Shown here: piece by piece, positions 61,826 to 64,000 of the stretch
How positions within the stretch are numbered: position 1 is the stretch's first letter
How the letters are laid out: each line of letters opens with the position of its first letter
NCBI GenBank assembly: GCA_024401435.1
Contig: JAKSLB010000004.1
Location: forward strand, 1-64,000
Origin: Paludibacteraceae bacterium
GTDB lineage: Bacteria > Bacteroidota > Bacteroidia > Bacteroidales > Paludibacteraceae
Length of the DNA: 64,000 bases
Reading direction: 5' to 3'
Made by a program: the position numbers and the translations under genes
Notes under the pieces: model-generated
Seen by the model: the letters and a program-made list of their open reading frames with translations, nothing else
Databases searched by the model: none
What the model was told of the DNA's origin: nothing

Positions 61826-62184
61826 TGTTACAAAACTGTTACAAAGGTGCCAAAAATCATAGGTTAACTGCATGAATTTATTAAATTTTCATGTTACAAA
61901 TTTGTTACAAAAATGACTTTTTACTGTTTTTGAAAAATACCAAAAGTGATGTAACAAATTGTAAATTATTCAATAACTACATATAGTTACACTACAAAGA
62001 AAGAATGTTTCTAAATATGTATCTACAGCTCTTAAAATATCATGATGAAATTTTTTGTTACAAATTGTTCAGATCTCTGTTACAAATTTGTTACAAATTT
62101 TCAAAAATGAAGGCTTAAATCTATGATATTGTTAAAGAAGTGTGTTACAAATCTGTTACATTTCTCCCATTTTCCTGTTACAAA
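61826..62184. repeat. Phased iteron array, candidate origin or control region
   Basis: Nine exact TGTTACAAA copies start at 61826, 61837, 61892, 61903, 62056, 62078, 62089, 62143 and 62176; TGTAACAAA (near 61950) and TGTTACATT (62154) are close variants. Four pairs are exactly 11 bp apart, one DNA turn, so two proteins would sit side by side on one face. The region is AT-rich and non-coding. Such iterons commonly bind replication initiators or regulators. This is the best origin candidate in the window. Confidence 0.75.
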
Positions 62185-62579
62185 TTGAGAAAAATCGTGA
62201 TTTTCAAAACTAACGATTTTGATGTAACACTTAATCTATAATTGTAATATTAACAACAACTTACAGAGTATACTTAGAAACTTTCTAGATTCGGGTCTAT
62301 AGAGATATATTTTCTATTATACCTACATATACCTACAATGTAGGGAAACGTAGTTTTCCCAGACCAAAAACTTTCCGCGGGCACCAAGTTGGATCATATA
62401 GGTTTTCCCTTATTTCTTATATTATATATATTCTTTTTAATAGGAAAAAGACAAAAAAAGGGGAAATCTTTTTTGAAAGAAAAATCAATAAAATTGATAA
62501 CTTATAAAACAGGTCATTTTTTAGTCAATTTGATGTTCTTAAAAAGCATCAAAATTGGTTAAAAATGAGGGAAATCTTA
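62185..62579. other. AT-rich non-coding stretch flanking the iterons
   Basis: No gene is seen. It contains TACCTACATATACCTACA with a nearby inverted TGTAGG (62320-62345), a TATA-rich run at about 62410-62435 that could melt easily, and further A/T tracts. It could be the unwinding part of an origin or a long 3' region of the gene at 62580. Confidence 0.5.
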
Positions 62580-64000
62580 TTAAAACAGAATTAAGTCGAT
62601 ATCTTTAGTTTGAATACCATTCTTTCTAGTAGTTAAACTTTGTTTAAAGTCTTCTTCATTTAAAAAATTAGAAAACAGGTGTCCTCTGAGAATTTCATAC
62701 TTTTTAAAAAGATTACAAAGTCTAATAACTACTTTTTCCCATCTGTTAGATTGACAAATGTCTAAAAGATCTTTTTTGTGAAGAATCTGTTTTTTGTTTT
62801 TAGCATTAAACAAAAAATTGACAATATCAGTATTGATACCAAAGTTAATTGAAAGAACTGAATATCCTTCTATTGGTTTAAACTTGAAATTTAAAGATCG
62901 AAGTTCTTGTGTTAGAAAATTATAAAATGTTGGATCAATTAAAGAACAAGCTGTCATTTTCTTATCACATCTGATACATCCTCTATAAAGTTCTTGAATA
63001 TGGTTAGATAAAGCTAATGTGTTTGATGTTACATTTTCATAAACCATATTTAGAATTTTTAATGCATCAGGATGAATTCGATAATCACCAATTTGGATAA
63101 CACATTCACAATCTCTGAATTTGTTTGATCCTCTAGTCTGTCCAAAATTTGTAATATAGATAATTTTCTTACTACTGTCTGAATCAGAATAAAGTTCATC
63201 TGTTGTGTTATCAATGTCTGTATCAAGAAATTGTTGTGTTTCCTTGTTATCAAAGTATTCAATCTTATAATCAGGATAATGATCCTTTAAATGTTTTTCA
63301 ACAGTGTCAAGAACTTTTCCTTTAAAAGTTACAAGATATATTTTACGATATCTACGTAGATCAAGCTTTTCTAGAAAGTCAATAGCTGTTTGTGGGTTCT
63401 TTTCAAGTTTTGTACGTGTATTATCTTTATTGACAGACACGTAATGTTCAATAAGTTCAGCATTCCAATTAATAGACCTGTGTATTTCAAAATCCCTGCA
63501 CAAAGATGGGTTCACAAAAGCTGTAGCGTCCATAATGATAACCTGACTGATTTCCTTCCAGGATTCATGTATTGCAATCGGTATTTTGATGTAGCATTGT
63601 CCGTTTACTTCCAACCAGTTCCCGTTTGCTATAGAAAACGCTATAATCTCGTACAGATTCTCAAAACGTTGTCTGACACGTATATTTGCCATGTCGGACC
63701 CAGAACTGAATCCTACGTCATTTGCAAGCGTTATTCCCAATACCTCCAAATTACACAGGTGTCCGTTTTCATCTGGTTCCAATAAACAGTCTCTGATTTT
63801 TCTATATGCTTCTTCAGGAACATGCTGTGTTTCCAGATAATCACGATGATTCTGTTCTCTAGTGATAATACCGCTATCACGAAGAATAGTCTTCAGCGTT
63901 CGTGTATACATACACGCGACATTGCAGTCTTCAATAGACTCATCCAGAAACACTAAAGGTTTTGCATGAAATCTGTTCTTAGGTTCTTCAAAGAAGAAGT
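62580..64000 (-). CDS. Partial helicase-like protein, C-terminal part
   Basis: The frame is open to the right edge, so the N-terminus is missing; at least 470 residues are seen. The visible start reads FFFEEPKNRFHAKPLVFLDE, where FLDES may be a Walker B. Later VIIMDATAFVN, a YLVTFKGKVL segment and QTRGSNKFRDC resemble the DATA and motif VI regions of phage/plasmid helicases. It probably acts in replication; the iterons follow directly after its stop. Confidence 0.6.
   Translation of the reverse strand, partial: FFFEEPKNRFHAKPLVFLDESIEDCNVACMYTRTLKTILRDSGIITREQNHRDYLETQHVPEEAYRKIRDCLLEPDENGHLCNLEVLGITLANDVGFSSGSDMANIRVRQRFENLYEIIAFSIANGNWLEVNGQCYIKIPIAIHESWKEISQVIIMDATAFVNPSLCRDFEIHRSINWNAELIEHYVSVNKDNTRTKLEKNPQTAIDFLEKLDLRRYRKIYLVTFKGKVLDTVEKHLKDHYPDYKIEYFDNKETQQFLDTDIDNTTDELYSDSDSSKKIIYITNFGQTRGSNKFRDCECVIQIGDYRIHPDALKILNMVYENVTSNTLALSNHIQELYRGCIRCDKKMTACSLIDPTFYNFLTQELRSLNFKFKPIEGYSVLSINFGINTDIVNFLFNAKNKKQILHKKDLLDICQSNRWEKVVIRLCNLFKKYEILRGHLFSNFLNEEDFKQSLTTRKNGIQTKDIDLILF

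Noticed and set aside
1-64000. tRNA genes and recoded stop codons
   Set aside because: No cloverleaf with a GTTC-type T arm was found. The TTCAAATCC in a promoter copy does not pair as a T stem. Standard stops delimit sensible genes throughout.
1-64000. T4-type late promoters (TATAAATA) before the virion genes
   Set aside because: No convincing copy was seen upstream of the fibre or lysis-type genes on the minus strand.
1-64000. Plus-strand genes
   Set aside because: All plus-strand frames are short shadows of minus-strand genes, lacking ribosome binding sites and recognisable domains.

Overview
This window looks like part of a large double-stranded DNA tailed-phage genome. It is AT-rich, and every gene I can support lies on the minus strand. 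The phage markers are a T4-type two-subunit topoisomerase, a DnaB-type helicase, a TOPRIM primase, a UvsW-like helicase, a FEN/RNase H-type exonuclease, a family A DNA polymerase, a RusA-like resolvase, a sigma factor, a GroES-like co-chaperonin and a fibre/adhesin block. The anaerobic ribonucleotide reductase (NrdD/NrdG) points to a strictly anaerobic, probably gut or rumen, host. Strong AGGAG-type ribosome binding sites suggest a host that uses Shine-Dalgarno signals, such as a Firmicute, but the host cannot be fixed from sequence alone. The standard genetic code works throughout.

Layout from left to right (transcription runs right to left): 0-9.7 kb holds a complete type I-C CRISPR-Cas locus. 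It has 20 identical repeats with the array running off the left edge, then cas2, cas1, cas4, cas5c, cas3, cas7c, cas8c and a small first gene. 9.8-14.4 kb holds small genes of mostly unknown function, including a FISUMP-domain protein and a signal-peptide protein. It ends in a promoter followed by a strongly structured RNA leader. 14.8-18.7 kb holds a sigma-70-family factor, an OB-fold RNA ligase and small genes. 18.7-22.4 kb holds the two topoisomerase subunits; the ATPase subunit carries a mini-intein. 22.5-33.7 kb is a virion/host-recognition block: three paralogous BspA-type leucine-rich-repeat proteins, a 1189-residue repeat protein, a probable fibre protein and a membrane-anchored lytic transglycosylase. 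33.6-38.5 kb holds an HD hydrolase, GroES, nrdG and nrdD.

38.9-64 kb is the replication and nucleotide block. The DNA polymerase is broken into two genes about 5.4 kb apart. The N-terminal gene (48.6-52.1 kb) carries an intein. The C-terminal gene (41.0-43.2 kb) is interrupted by a group I intron with its own endonuclease. Two nucleoside/nucleotide kinases, two further nuclease genes and small genes sit between the halves. A fourth related nuclease gene lies between the helicase and the primase. An AT-rich region with phased 9-bp iterons at 61.8-62.2 kb is a candidate origin or control region.

Gene control is visible. A shared promoter-like element (AAATCCTGTATATATA preceded by TTGAGTT) occurs upstream of at least nine transcription units. 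In four or five cases an AAAAACTAGTTTTT palindrome lies at fixed distance further upstream. Several hairpin-plus-U-tract terminators separate the units. The phage sigma factor is a natural candidate for reading this element, but that is inference.
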